DNA of 64,000 nt from Scilla litardierei (GCA_030789695.1 CM061139.1:9377878-9441877), one strand, 5' to 3'; shown: positions 1 to 11,034, counted from the stretch's first letter. Program-made: numbers and translations. The notes: generated by a model not told the origin, from the letters alone.

Positions 1-4
1 AGGA

Positions 5-947
5 GTGAAGCAGTTCAACGAGCTGCAGCCGAAGACCTTCTCTGGGAAGGAAGGACCTCTGGGTGCCGATGAGTGGATCCAGAGCACTGAGGAGAAGTTG
101 GTTGCTGCGAAGATTCCTGATGATACCCGTGTGGAGCTAGCAAAGATGCAACTGACGGAGAATGCGAGGAACTGGAGGCGCATCGAGGAGAGGCATCTTG
201 AGAAGCCAGTGGGATGGAAGACCTTCAGGTCTATGTTCAAGGATAAGTATTTCACCAAGTCTGCTAGGAGGGAGCTGCTGAGCAAGTTTATAGACCTGAA
301 GCAGGAAAATATGACCGTCGAGGAGTATGAAGCCGAATTTGAGATGCTGAGCCGTTTTGCCCCGCACATGGTGAAGAAGGAGGAGAAGCGAGCTGATCGC
401 TTTCGACAGGGACTGCGTCTGAAGATTCAGGCTTCGATGTCTTCGGCAAGTTTCTCGACTATGAGGGAGGTGCTTGATGCTGCAAAGAATCATGAGCTCA
501 TAGCTCTTCTGCCTGACCCGCCAGCTGACAAAGGGAAGCGCCCCATGGAGCAGTACTGGCCACCTGCTAGGCTGGCGATGAGGCCAGCCCAGACGGTGCC
601 GTTTAAGAGGCCTGTAGTACCAGTGCAACAGCAGAGCAAGGGTCCGTGCCATTTCTGCGGCAAGCCCGGACATGTTCAGACCAACTGTCGGAGGAAGCTG
701 GGACTGTGCCTACTTTGTGGGGATGCTTCGCATGCTGCGAAGGACTGTCCTAGAGCCCGTACTACTGTTGTTGGAGCGCCAGCCCCGTTGCAGATGAGGG
801 CACCTGCTCCGGTTCAGAGAGGACCTGCCGTTCGTGGACCACCCTTGGTGCCACAGAGGCAGATGTACCAGCGGGCCGTGCAGCCTCCGAGGCCGGCCTA
901 TACTATGACCGCTGTGGAGACCGAGGAGCTGGATGGAGTGATCGCAG
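5..947 (+). CDS. gag: gag of T1 (N-terminus missing)
   Basis: Capsid/nucleocapsid protein that packages element RNA in virus-like particles. The frame is open from the window edge; the first codon is not a real start, because complete copies begin about 60 residues earlier with MAGRR. A Retrotrans_gag-type domain (ADEWI...NARNW...F...RFRQGL) fills roughly residues 20-140. Two CCHC knuckles of the form C-x2-C-x4-H-x4-C start near residues 215 and 235, both intact. A basic, Pro/Gln-rich tail follows. Read unspliced, the frame runs through the donor at 948 and stops after codon 332 (ends 1003), giving gag plus about 18 intron-coded residues. Spliced at 947/1068 it joins protease in frame through a glycine codon. 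No stop interrupts this copy. Confidence 0.85.
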
Positions 948-1067
948 GTAATATCTTGACCGAGTCTTTTCTTTTTCATAATCATATTGTATTGCTAGTC
1001 TAGCTAGTGTTGCCTGTTTGTTTGATTGTTAGAGTAGTGTTTGACCTTAGACCCCTGTTTTTCTTAG
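948..1067 (+). other. Predicted intron 1 of T1 (gag/protease junction)
   Basis: A 120-bp GT-AG segment with donor GCAG/GTAATA and acceptor TTCTTAG/GC. Removal joins G947 to GC1068 and keeps frame, giving an IAG-TILV junction typical of the gag-protease border in this lineage. Unspliced, gag stops inside the segment. The same position has GT...AG in T2 and T4, and GT with a changed acceptor in T3. Splicing is inferred from sequence only. Confidence 0.6.
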
Positions 1068-3498
1068 GCACCATTCTCGTGTTTTCTCACCCCGCTTTGG
1101 CTTTGTTTGACTCCGGTGCATCTATGTGCATCTTATCCCGGAGGTTTATAACAATGCACTCCATTCCTACCCATACACCTCCTAAGTGTTGGGACATCAC
1201 TACTGGGAACGGAGTAGTGACGGTGAATCTGGGATGTCGGTCGATTCCTTTAGTGGTTAGTGGACATGAGCTATATGCAGATTTCATCGTCCACGATCTA
1301 CCACATTTCGATGTCGTCCTCGGCATCGATTGGTTGAGATATTTCCATGCATCGATCGATTGTCATAGCAAGAGAGTGGTTTTCTGGATTCCAGGTCATC
1401 CGGAGTTCGAATTCCGAAGCCGAGACGAGTCGCTTGGGCCCATCAGATTTCGGGCCAAGCCGGAGGTGCCGGTGATAGCAGCGTTGCAGATGGAGATGAA
1501 GATTGACCGACCAGCGGTTGTCAGAGACTTCGACGACGTCTTTCCGGAGGATATCTCGGGTCTGCCACCCGACAGAGGTTTAGAGTTCGGTATCGATCTG
1601 ATATCGGGTGCGCAGCCGATATCGAAGGCGCCGTATCGGATGGCTCCCGCAGAGCTTGAGGAGCTACAGAAACAGTTTGATGAGTTGTTGCAGAAGGGTT
1701 TCATCCACCCTAGTGTGTCACCGTGGGGTGCACCTGTTTTGCTTGTGAAGAAGAAGGATGGGTCCCGCAGGATGTGCGTGGACTATCGAGGATTGAATGC
1801 TGTCACCGTGAAGAATAAGTATCCGCTGTCGCGCATCGACGACATATTTGATCAGCTGGGAGGTTCGAGAGTCTTCTCGAAGTTGGATTTGAGGAGTGGA
1901 TATCATCAGTTAAAAGTTAAGAAGGACGACGTCCCGAAGACAGCTTTCCGAACGAAGTACGGGCACTATGAGTTTGTGGTGATGCCCTTCGGTGTGACCA
2001 ATGCTCCAGCTGTGTTCATGAACCTCATGAACTTGATTTTCTACGACTTCCTAGATAAGTTTGTCGTTATTTTCATTGACGACATTCTTATTTACTCGAA
2101 GTCTGAGAAGGAGCACAGCTGTCATCTGAGGACAGTGCTGGAAACACTGAGGCGACACAAATTGTATGCCAAGTATAGCAAGTGCGAGTTTTGGCTGGAC
2201 AGAGTCGCATTCCTGGGACACGTGGTGTCTGGTGATGGCATATCTGTGGATCCGGAGAAGGTCAGAGTAGTCAGAGATTGGCCGACCCCGCAGTCAGCAT
2301 CCGACATCAGGAGTTTTCTTGGCCTAGCAGGCTATTATCGGCGGTTCATTAAAGATTTCTCGAGGATTGCGGAGCCGATGACGAAGCTGACAAGGAAGGA
2401 TGAGGAGTGTCTGTGGTCTGATGCTTGTGAGGAGGCTTTCAGTATCTTGAAGACAAGGTTGACCACGGCACCAGTCTTGACGGTACCGGATCGGAGCGGA
2501 GGCCTTGAAGTTTATTGTGATGCCTCGGGAAGGGCCTGGGATGTGTTTTGCATCAGCACGGCCACGTGGTCGCGTATGCTTCTCGTCAATTGAGGGCTCA
2601 TGAGAAGAATTACCCGACGCATGATCTGGAGTTGGCAGCAGTGATCTTTGCACTAAATATTTGGAGGCATTTCTTGCTGGGTGAATGTGTGAAGATTTTT
2701 ACAGATCATAAGAGCTTGAAGTACCTTTTCACGCAGAAGGAGCTCAACATGCGTCAGAGACGATGGTTGGAGCTCATGGCTGACTACGAGATAGATTTGC
2801 AGTATCATCCGGGGAAGGTGAACGTTGTGCCGGACGCTTTGAGTAGACTTCCCACGGCCATGGTGTATACTGCCGACTGGAGGATTCAGCAGGAGCTGAG
2901 GGAGATGGATTTGGAGGTTGTCCTACCTGGTGTGGTTCATTCGTTCATGAATTTGCAGATTCAATCCACGATCGTGGATCGGATCAAGGTAGCATAGGCG
3001 GGAGATCCGAAGTTGCAGAGGATCAGGAGGCAGGTTGAAGCTGGACTGCGTGCGGAGTTCGTGATTCATGAGGATGGCTCGCTGCGGTACGGCAGCAGAC
3101 TCTGCATGCTTGCAGGTGATGTTCAGGAGGAGCTTTTGAGTGAGGCTCATAGCTCTCCTTATTCTATACATCCTGGTGGCACCAAGATGTATAAGGACCT
3201 CCGACAGAATTACTGGTGGATTGGCATGAAGAGGAGTGTGGCACGGAGCGTTGCCAAGTGTTTGATATGCCAGCAGGTGAAGGCCGAGCACCATCGTACT
3301 GCTGGGTTGCTGCAACCGCTCCCTATTCCGGAGTGGAAGTGGCAGCATATTACGATGGATTTCGTGACTGGTTTACCTCGAACCCCGAAACAGAACGACG
3401 CAGTCTGGGTGATCGTAGATCGGTTGACTAAGTCTCCGCATTTCATTCCTTTCCGAGTGGGTCAGTCTATGGAAGCTTTGGTGAGGAAGTATCTCGAG
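1068..3498 (+). pseudogene. pol: pol of T1, first exon: protease, RT, RNase H, integrase N-part (broken)
   Basis: Aspartic protease motif DSGAS sits at about 1109. A linker carries DFDDVFPED, then the reverse transcriptase palm, with catalytic FIDD at 2072-2083 and flanking VKKKDGS and LDLRSGYHQ motifs. RNase H follows ([14 protein letters not shown]). Integrase begins with an HHCC zinc-binding domain (HSSPYSIHPGG, then CLIC) and the first catalytic Asp in TMDFVTG. Two lesions are visible: a net 1-bp deletion near 2530-2545 in RNase H, which shifts the frame, and an in-frame TAG at 2995-2997 where relatives have CAG. The exon ends at a GT donor at 3499. Otherwise the length matches the other copies. 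Confidence 0.9.
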
Positions 3499-3569
3499 GT
3501 AAAATTTCTTCTTTTACTTCTTTTGATTTTCCTCCTTGATTAGTTGTGACGTAGGCCGTGTACGTGCAG
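3499..3569 (+). other. Predicted intron 2 of T1 (inside integrase core)
   Basis: A 71-bp T-rich GT-AG segment, donor CTCGAG/GTAAAA and acceptor ACGTGCAG/GAG. It divides KYLE from EIVRLHG, which are contiguous in intronless relatives; removal restores the frame exactly. Unspliced, the frame stops at 3541-3543. The same intron, also 71 bp, is present in T2, T3 and T4. Confidence 0.65.
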
Positions 3570-4463
3570 GAGATTGTACGCTTACACGGGGTCCCCGTGA
3601 GCATCGTGTCTGACAGAGATACGAGGTTCACATCTCAGTTCTGGAGAATTCTGCAGGAGCATTTGGGTACGAGTCTGAGTTTCAGCACGGCGTACCACCC
3701 GCAGACCGATGGCCAGTCCGAGAGGACTATTCAGATTCTGGAGGATATGCTGCGAGGCTGCACACTTGATTGGAAGGGATCTTGGGAGGATCATCTCCAT
3801 TTGGTGGAGTTTTCTTATAACAACAGCTACCAGGCAAGCATTGGCATGGCGCCGTTTGCTGCCTTATATGGGAGGAAATGTCGATCGCCACTGAGCTGGG
3901 ATGACGTTGGAGATCGGGAGCTGTTGGGTCCAGAGATGATTGTTGAAGCTGTGGATGTCGTGAGAGACATCAGGGAGAAGCTCAGAGTTGCGCAGGATCG
4001 CTTTAAGCATTGGGCGGATGCCAAGAGGAGACCTTTGGAGTTTCAGCCTGGAGAGCATGTCTTCCTGAAGATTTCTCCGAACCGCGGAGTTATTCGTTTC
4101 GGGAAGAAGGGGAAGCTGAGCCCGAGGTACATCGGACCTTTCGATGTGCTGGAGCGTGTGGGAGCAGTGGCCTACCGCCTTGCTCTACCACCATCCTTGG
4201 TTGGAGTTCACGACGTTTTCCACGTATCCCAGTTACGTCGGTACGTCAGTGATCCGTCACACACGGTGGATTTCTCGGAGATCACGGTCCGTCCGGACCT
4301 GACCTATGACCAGCAGCCAGTGCAGATTTTGGACCGTCGACAGAAGAAGTTGAGGAATAAGGTGGTCGACCTGGTGAGAGTGATGTGGCATCACGGATCG
4401 CCTGGAGAGTTCACGTGGGAGAGAGAGGATGAGATGAGAGAGCGTTACCCTCACCTATTCTGA
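3570..4463 (+). CDS. pol: pol of T1, second exon: integrase core and chromodomain
   Basis: Begins [20 protein letters not shown], which holds the second catalytic Asp (SDRD). The catalytic Glu lies in HLVEFSYN, followed by the [11 protein letters not shown] block. The chromodomain-like end (VQILDRR...[11 protein letters not shown]...TWEREDEM) spans about 4315-4460 and places the element in the chromovirus Tekay/Del lineage; in that lineage it is thought to guide insertion to heterochromatin. The frame is intact to TGA at 4461-4463. It has no credible start of its own and depends on splicing from the first exon. An AGGG-loop hairpin and the polypurine tract follow at once. Confidence 0.88.
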   Translation, partial: EIVRLHGVPVSIVSDRDTRFTSQFWRILQEHLGTSLSFSTAYHPQTDGQSERTIQILEDMLRGCTLDWKGSWEDHLHLVEFSYNNSYQASIGMAPFAALYGRKCRSPLSWDDVGDRELLGPEMIVEAVDVVRDIREKLRVAQDRFKHWADAKRRPLEFQPGEHVFLKISPNRGVIRFGKKGKLSPRYIGPFDVLERVGAVAYRLALPPSLVGVHDVFHVSQLRRYVSDPSHTVDFSEITVRPDLTYDQQPVQILDRRQKKLRNKVVDLVRVMWHHGSPGEFTWEREDEMRERYPHLF

Positions 4464-4466
4464 AAG

Positions 4467-4503
4467 AAATTCCGAGGGCGGAATTTTCTTAAGGTGGGTA
4501 GGA
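4467..4503 (+). promoter_or_regulatory. AGGG-loop hairpin and polypurine tract of T1
   Basis: A perfect 8-bp stem, AAATTCCG / CGGAATTT (4467-4474, 4479-4486), closes the tetraloop AGGG. It is followed at 4491-4503 by the purine tract AAGGTGGGTAGGA directly before the LTR. The tract is the expected plus-strand primer. The hairpin recurs at this place in every T and N element that shows it. Confidence 0.75.
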
Positions 4504-4687
4504 TGTAACGGCTGGTTTTGTATGATAAATATTATTTATATCTATATGCAATGGTTCGTCTTCTTTCTTTACTTCTCCGCGCTCACATCTTAGTATAGGT
4601 TCACTCTTGGAACTCATTAGGAACATCCCGAAGCTCCCCGCTTCATTTTGGTGACTTCCTGTGCAAGTTAGCCGGTTCACGTTGAGG

Positions 4688-5200
4688 AACCGACCGACTA
4701 GATGTCCATCTAGTCGGTCAACAACTCCTCATGGACCGACTAGTTTTTGTCAGGCTTTTTCCTTGAGTTACTGTTAACGCTTAGTCGGTCTAAGTTCAAC
4801 CACCGACCGACTAGTTATCGAACTAGTCGGTCAACACCTCTTCGCAGACCGACTAAGTACAGAGATCATTTTTCTCATCAGGTTACTGTTTACCGTTAGT
4901 CGGTCAAAGAACGAAAACCGACCGACTAGTTGACGAACTAGTCGGTTAGGTATCCTTCTCTGACCGACTAATTTTCAAAATATATTGTTGATCATTTTCA
5001 CCCTTTAGTCGGTCTAAGAACACTGGCCGACCGACTAGGTTGCAAACTAGTCGGTCGACGAGCCTTCACAGACCGACTAACTCTATAAATTTTTCAATAA
5101 CCCGGTTCACGGTTTGGGTTTTAGTCGGTCACGGTTATACGACCGACCGACTAGTTGCCAAACTAGTCGATCGACCGCCCTTCTCTGACCGACTAGTTGA
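4688..5200 (+). repeat. Palindromic TAGTCGGTC/GACCGACTA array in T1 U3
   Basis: Five modules of about 115-140 bp. Each contains outward and inward copies of TAGTCGGTC and GACCGACTA, so each can form nested hairpins; GTTACTGTT-type spacers separate some of them. The array ends about 45 bp before the TATA-like box. Every arm contains ACCGAC or its complement, the core of the DRE/CRT stress element. Confidence 0.9.
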
Positions 5201-5243
5201 CCCCGAAACCCTAAATTTTGTGCTAGCCGCCGTTTTATTTTCT

Positions 5244-5251
5244 TATTTAAA
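5244..5251 (+). promoter_or_regulatory. TATA-like box of T1 LTR
   Basis: TATTTAAA stands just downstream of the palindromic array and upstream of a C/T-rich leader, the same place and sequence as in T2 and T3. Confidence 0.55.
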
Positions 5252-5372
5252 CGGGGCTTTCTCTTTCATTTCTTCTGATTATTTTCAGTCTCCCTCTTCC
5301 CCAATCATACTCCCCTACCTCCCGCGTCCTCCCCTTGCTCTTTCCTCCTTCCATCTTCCCCAAAAGCTCTCC

Positions 5373-5450
5373 CCCTCTCCTCTTTTCCCTTTTCTTTTGA
5401 CCTAGCACGGAGTTCTCGTCTCAGATCCAGCAGCAACGACACCGAGAGAC
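5373..5450 (+). repeat. 78-bp direct duplication flanking N1, left copy
   Basis: Identical by eye to 9679-9756. It is T1 LTR sequence; after the right copy the T1 LTR continues, while after the left copy N1 internal sequence begins. It is far longer than the 5-bp target duplications seen elsewhere in this window. Confidence 0.85.
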
Positions 5451-5718
5451 CCTGACCTATCATCGCACTTAATGATTCATATCATGTGCTTATCCTTACT
5501 TGTCGCTTCTTTTATATATCTTTTGCTTCTGCTATTACCATTTCGTCTATCTTGTTTTGTTATATCCTAGGTGTTGCTTTGATTGTAATTGTTTCGATCT
5601 TAGACCGTTTTCAATTCAGAAGTTTTTCTTCCTCCATATGTCTCATGCTTCTTTGATACCCTGATATTACTTTCATCCGTTGTCTATCTGGTGTCCCGTG
5701 ATCCTTATCTAGCTTAAG

Positions 5719-5756
5719 AAATTCCGAGGACGGAATTTTTTTTAAGGTGGGTAGGG
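5719..5756 (+). promoter_or_regulatory. AGGA-loop hairpin and polypurine tract of N1
   Basis: AAATTCCG-AGGA-CGGAATTT (5719-5738) is a perfect hairpin. AAGGTGGGTAGGG follows and abuts the LTR start at 5757. Confidence 0.75.
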
Positions 5757-8599
5757 TGTAACGGCCGCTTTCCGGTCGTACATTTTTAGTACGTATCTCA
5801 TTATCGAAAGTATATTTTACGTGTTTGATTTTAATTATTGTTTTTCGTAGTCCGGACGCGTGACCGGACCCCGTATTCACAATCCTCTCGAAGGCACGAT
5901 CTCCCCGGTATTTTCGTTATAATTTTTGGACGCCGAGGGACGAAGTTGAAAAATCTAGTTATTATTATTATTTTTTAAAAGCTAAACTTTTAATTAGTTT
6001 AACTAATGTTATTTTTCAAAAGTTGAGGCTATTAACTAAACCTATCTTCTACCCTAACCTGATTCAAAACTAAATGTTTATTTTTCTTTATAAACGAAAG
6101 CTTTTGGTTTCAAACAAATCATTTTTTTAAAAAACAAAACTAATTATTTTAACTATTCTGCCAATTAAAACAAAGTGTACCTATTCTTTAATTAAAAAGG
6201 GAAACCAAACTCTTTTTTTTCCGTTCCTCTTGCTGCTTAACTGACCCCCCTTTCATGCGGTCACCCACTAACCCAAGTTCAACAACTCGAGGATCCCATG
6301 GTGCATGAAGATCGGAACCCACGCAACCGCCCACGTACGTCTCTCCCCTCTCATCATCAAAACCCAACGGCCCCCTCGACGAACGGCAACGAAACACCTC
6401 CGGCCTTCATTCGCCTGGGCCATCGACCACCGCCCTTCATCCCGAAGCATCCGGTCACCTATTCGCTTCTCCGAGCAGCCACGTCACCGAGCCTCTCTCC
6501 GACAAGCTTTCCAGGCCGCCGGCGTTACGACACCCCCCGGAGCACCTCTCCCAGCCACTAAGCACCACCGTACGACGACATCTTTTCTCTCACTCCGACG
6601 CCAAATCGATCCGCCTCCTCTCGCCACACCGTTACTCCGGTAGCCTCGCCGTCACCTCCCGCTCGTCGCCATTCTCACCCAGCAACGCCAAGGCGCCACC
6701 CCGCAGCCCTCCATCTTCCGATGCCTCCATCCAACGATCCAACCCGCCACCGACGACGCCTCTAGCCCACCTCCCGTCTCTCGACAACCACCGACGCTGC
6801 GGCTCCCGCCTCCGACCGCCGTGCCACGACTCGCCGTCGCCCCAGTCCTAGCCGCCGTCATCAGCTCCGCCCGACCACCTGTAAACGCTGACGAAGGGCC
6901 ACGTTCGGGCCTTGCATGGATGCATAGTAAGTGGATTATTATCGCATATTAGAGTAGTAGGTGTTTAAATACTATGAGGTATATATTATATGTTACAGAT
7001 AATATAGATAACGTTATATAATATTTATATGCCACGTTGTATATGCATTGGTTATGGGTGCTTATAAATAGTAATGGTATGTTGATATTTATTAAAACAG
7101 TATATATTATAAATTAAGTGTATACCCTTGTATTAGTTTGATGTGGCGATCTGACTTCGCAGATATATATCCACGAGCCCTCGCCTCCGACTTCGAGCGA
7201 ACCGATCATCTCCTTCGACCACCGTTCCTCGCCAAGATCGCACAATCACCGCAGTCCGACCACCGCCTTCGACTCAAGTCACCGCCTCTTCGCCGTGCCT
7301 TCCTCCGGACCTCGCCATCGAACCAGCACCGTCCGTGCCTCTCCCCCGCCGGTAACGTCGTCAGCCCCAGCTCGCCCCCCCGAACGCCTCCCGTCGACCT
7401 CCTCCTCCACACCGCCGATCAGCTCGACACGCAATTCCACCGTGCCACTCATCTGCAAGAAATAGCGACGAGGAGCAACGGAACAGTGAGTGCATGCAAA
7501 TGACATTATCCCATCCTTTATGTGTTAGTGTATTATAAGGCTTCCTCTTATTATCCTCCCATCTTCTCCGTCCATCACCCACGCACACGTCAACCTAGGC
7601 CCCTCCCCTCTCCGAGATCCAGCCGCTGAGCAGCAACCCAACACCGCCGTTCCCGTCACCACTCGAGTCACGCCGTCGTACGGAGTGCACCGCCGACATC
7701 GCTGCCCGAGTCGATCGCCAGTCGCCGTCCCTGGGCCGTGTCACCCACCTGCAGGCAACAAGAGCAACTGCACACGTAAGTTTTAATTCATGCAATTAAT
7801 TAAGGACCTGGCATGTATTTTGTTAGTACAGTTACGTTATAACTTATAAGCTAGTTTAACACAATTAACTAGTATGTTAATTATTATTATATGTTAGTAC
7901 ATTAATTTCATTATTATGTTAGTCTTCATATATAGGTTGGTATATGATGTTAATACCTTAGTAAGTAAGTTAGAAATATTATTTCAACATGAGTCAGTGT
8001 ACCTAAGCTATTTGACAGATTATGTGCATACTATAATAAGCTGATTAACTTATTATATCTTCATCCCCAGTGGCAGTATGTGACCCATACTTTTCATATG
8101 TAAACAGTGTTTTAGGTATTAAATTTCATCAGTTGAAATCCTTTAACTTTGATGTTTAAAATCCATAACGCAGATAATTTACGTACGCCTTATTGCTATC
8201 GCTCGGGCACCCAAAATCGCATCACTTCAGGCAAGTATATTACTTTCTACAAACCTCTTTCAAGGCGCAAGTATTTACCCTTTGCAAGTATACTATTTTT
8301 CTACAAATTTTTAAGGTGCAAGTATCTAATACCGCAAGTATCTACTCTTTTCAAGTACATAAATTTTCTATCAGGTTTCAAAGGCTCAACCATTTATCGC
8401 TTTTTACATTGCTCCGGTCTCGTGACCGAAAATACCAAACAATTGCAAATAACAATTTTCAAGTACGTTGCTCAGGCTTAATGAACAAAATGACATCATC
8501 GGTTGCTTTCACTTTTATTGCTTTCGAAATAAAGTATTTGAAACGCACGCAATAATTGTATGCCTTTTTAACTGCTAAATGCACACCAGTGTTGGGATG

Positions 8600-8770
8600 T
8601 GATACTGGGCCCTTGGGGCAAATTTACGGACTTCTGTGCCTTTGGACAAATTACGGACTATTGGGCCCTCAGGCAATTACAGATCATTGGGCCTTCGGGC
8701 AATATGGATATTGGGCCCGCGGGGCATTTACGGAATGTTTTGCCACTCGGCAAACATTAAATTACAGATT
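8600..8770 (+). repeat. Minisatellite, TTGGGCCC...GGGCAATTACGGA units
   Basis: About five imperfect units of roughly 30-35 bp, each with a GGGCC/GGGCA core followed by an ATTACGGA-like tail. Several units can fold through GGGCCC-type self-complementarity. Confidence 0.65.
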
Positions 8771-9049
8771 GACTTATGGACACTTGGGTGGGGTAGTCTA
8801 GTGTAGTAGAGGCTGGAAAGCTGGATTGCACTCGATTGGTGAACTTGACCGACACCTGGCCGGGTCGGTGAGTATAGAGTCACGGGTAGCTCCCGTTGAC
8901 TTGGGTGTGATGCTGGTCACCTCCCCCTCAGACACTGGGCTTTGTCACTAGATAGGAGATTGATTGATTGATTGATTGATGCACCCTTCTCTTTATCTCT
9001 GCTGATGCTACAGTGTAAACTGCTAAAATTATTGTCATGATTGACTATT

Positions 9050-9220
9050 GCTGTGCACACTACGCTTGTCACTACTTTTGCTGTACACACTACACTTGTC
9101 ACTACTTTTACTGTGCACACTACACTTGCCATGCTACTTACTTTACGCACTACACCTTGCCATGTTAGAATTACACCTTGCCATGTCTACTTTCCACACT
9201 AAACTATATTATCACCTTGC
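9050..9220 (+). repeat. Minisatellite, CTGTGCACACTACACTTG units
   Basis: Three good units of about 30 bp (near 9052, 9082 and 9111), then degenerate CTACACCTTGCC repeats. Non-coding. Confidence 0.65.
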
Positions 9221-9274
9221 CGAGGGTCATTTTTATTACTAATGTTTTTAAATCTTGCCGAGCGACCCTCGCTG

Positions 9275-9305
9275 ACGTATATTTCCTTGTCTGTGAAATA
9301 TACGT
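9275..9305 (+). other. N1 leader hairpin at the micropeptide position
   Basis: A perfect 11-bp stem, ACGTATATTTC / GAAATATACGT, with a 9-nt loop. It is followed by GGTTTTGAG, as in T1 (11033-11040). It occupies the place of the start-codon hairpin of the T2/T3 LTRs but with a different stem. The ORF that follows stops after about 13 codons. Confidence 0.6.
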
Positions 9306-9678
9306 TAGGTTTTGAGCAGAGTTCACAGGGGAGTTCACTTGGAGACTGAAGAGGGTGACCAAGGATTATCAGGAGCACGAGATCCACTACTGAAGACGAC
9401 GGACACTGCGCAGCTTGCTGAAGCTTTAATAATTGTTGTTGTAATTTCTTTGTAACTGTTGTAATGGCCATGCTATGCCTTTTAATTTTTGTGTACATGT
9501 AATCTGGAAAAGTTAAAGTATAATGATGACATTATTTTGTTGTTCCGAATATTCGCAAGCAAGAACCTGCCAAAGTAGTCATACACAGACGCTTATTGGG
9601 TTGGGGCCTCACCGCTCCAGCCCAAGCGGGCCCGCTCACGTCCTCGCTCCCAAGTATAATGGGAAGCGGGGCGTGACA

Positions 9679-9756
9679 CCCTCTCCTCTTTTCCCTTTTC
9701 TTTTGACCTAGCACGGAGTTCTCGTCTCAGATCCAGCAGCAACGACACCGAGAGAC
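9679..9756 (+). repeat. 78-bp direct duplication flanking N1, right copy
   Basis: Same sequence as 5373-5450. It begins immediately after the N1 LTR end (GTGACA at 9673-9678) and runs without a break into the rest of the T1 LTR. Confidence 0.85.
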
Positions 9757-9888
9757 GCTGTAATCTTCACCACAACCAGCGATCACCATTCCTCGCTGCG
9801 CTACCCGCGGCCTAGGAATTTCCGGACGACGCAAAGCTTCCACCTTTTCAGATTCGACACCGGATCTTCGAGCAATCGTCAATTTCAG

Positions 9889-10246
9889 GTTGGTGCCCTA
9901 AATTCGTTGTAACCTACACCATAGATGATCAAACCATAATTAAAAATCAGCAATCTAATCAAACTAAATTTATTTTCCGCTGATCTTTAAAACGTTGTAC
10001 AAACCGTAGAAATCGGCGGATGGACAATATGCATGTACACACAGGATAGATCGTCGATTAGATTAATTATATTAAAAATGTGATTTTTAATTGAATAGGA
10101 TAGTCCCGATAATCTAGACATGACCCTAATAGGGATTAATGAATCGTGATCTGACACCGTTGCCGTGTCACGATTTTCAGACCCTTTTCCGCCGACGAAA
10201 CGATTGGATGAGGCGTACCAGGGAGACGACGCACTCGCCACCACAG
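9889..10246 (+). other. Candidate leader intron in T1 LTR
   Basis: A 358-bp segment from TTTCAG/GTTGG to CACAG/GCAAGTG. The acceptor-like AG directly precedes hairpin H1, as it does in T2, T3, N3, N4 and T4's 5' LTR. The acceptor has a weak pyrimidine tract, so this is a candidate only. Confidence 0.35.
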
Positions 10247-10347
10247 GCAAGTGTACCACTTGCGTTCTTGGCCATGTTTAGGCCTTTATCTTGTTAAGAT
10301 TGTTAATTTAGAAACTTGAGAACCAGACGTGAAATGATAGCGTCCGG
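10247..10347 (+). other. Leader hairpins H1 and H2 of T1
   Basis: H1: GCAAGTG-TAC-CACTTGC at 10247-10263. H2: CCAGACG / CGTCCGG stem with loop TGAAATGATAG at 10323-10347. The H2 loop is nearly constant in all families while the stem changes. Confidence 0.6.
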
Positions 10348-10495
10348 GACGCCTTTGATGGCTCAGATTTGACCATGAAATCTGAGTCCAACAATAACAA
10401 ATTCTGACATCATAGTATTGACATGAGTGTGTGTGAGTTGTGGACACCCTAGTACAACCCCTTCCTGTTTTATCGTGTCTTGTTCCTTTCCGTCT

Positions 10496-10680
10496 GCACA
10501 GCCCGCTGGGCAATAGGGCACTCGCCAAGCCAGAGCGAGTGATCCCTTGTACTAGTTCACAGCCCGATGGGCAATTGCGCACCTGTCAAGCTAGAGCAGG
10601 TGATCCCATGTACCGATACACAGCTCAGAGAGCAATTGGGCACTTGTCAAGCTAGAGCAAGTGATCCCATGTCTTGTCAC
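10496..10680 (+). repeat. Three 61-bp tandem units with re-paired hairpins
   Basis: Hairpins at 10519-10541, 10580-10602 and 10641-10663, spaced exactly 61 bp. Stems are CACTCGC/GCGAGTG, CACCTG/CAGGTG and CACTTG/CAAGTG: the units differ in the stem but each keeps pairing. Each is followed by ATCCC. Confidence 0.8.
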
Positions 10681-10995
10681 GATTCTTGGGGTTATGGGGT
10701 AGGGTTGAGCGTGCAAGCGACAAGAGGGATTGATCCCCCTCGAACCGAACAGGCGTGAACCCTTTCGTGTCTTGTCTTGTCTTGTCGTGTCTGGCTTCCC
10801 GTGTTCCGTCTTGTCTTGACACCTGTAGGCTAGTCCCGTAGTCCATAGCACTCGCTGTGACTACTACTCGTCTTGTTTATTTGTCTGTTGTGTTACTTTC
10901 TGTCGTTAAAACCTCAGCATGTAAATCAACCAGTAAAATGTTGTAAGTAATTGGTACACTTGTAGTTTGGTCTAATCTTTTCTTGTAGACCTTGT

Positions 10996-11032
10996 CTGAC
11001 GTACAGTTCCTTCTTTTGGTGCTGTACGTCAG
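10996..11032 (+). other. T1 leader hairpin before micropeptide frame
   Basis: A perfect 11-bp stem, CTGACGTACAG / CTGTACGTCAG, with a 15-nt loop. It is positionally equivalent to the ACATGTG/CACATGT hairpin that holds the micropeptide start codon in other LTRs. Confidence 0.7.
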
Positions 11033-11034
11033 GG

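Larger units (their letters stand above)
4504..5450 (+). repeat. 3' LTR of T1, U3 part
   Basis: Starts TGTAACGG right after the polypurine tract. It holds the palindromic ACCGAC array, a TATA-like TATTTAAA at 5244-5251 and a C/T-rich stretch downstream. The LTR breaks at the N1 insertion and resumes at 9757. Confidence 0.88.
5451..9678 (+). mobile_element. N1: truncated non-coding LTR element (internal tail plus one LTR)
   Basis: The 3' end of an internal region (5451-5756, no coding capacity) with AGGA hairpin and polypurine tract, followed by one 3.9-kb LTR. The 5' LTR and most of the body are missing. N1 interrupts the T1 LTR and so is younger than T1. LTR ends (TGTAACGG...GTGACA) match the other elements. 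Confidence 0.8.
5757..9678 (+). repeat. LTR of N1 (3.9 kb)
   Basis: Longer than the other LTRs here (2.4-3.1 kb). It contains two C/T-rich stretches (about 6300-6890 and 7140-7760) separated by an AT-rich block (6930-7130), minisatellites at 8600-8770 and 9050-9220, a (GATT)n run near 8958-8980 and a strong hairpin at 9275-9305. The two C-rich stretches suggest an internal duplication or insertion that I cannot delimit. ORFs in these stretches look like byproducts of CpG-rich sequence; no protein family is recognised. Confidence 0.8.

Noticed and set aside
6930..7130. AT-rich block in N1 LTR as a MITE
   Set aside because: No convincing terminal inverted repeats or target duplication found by eye.
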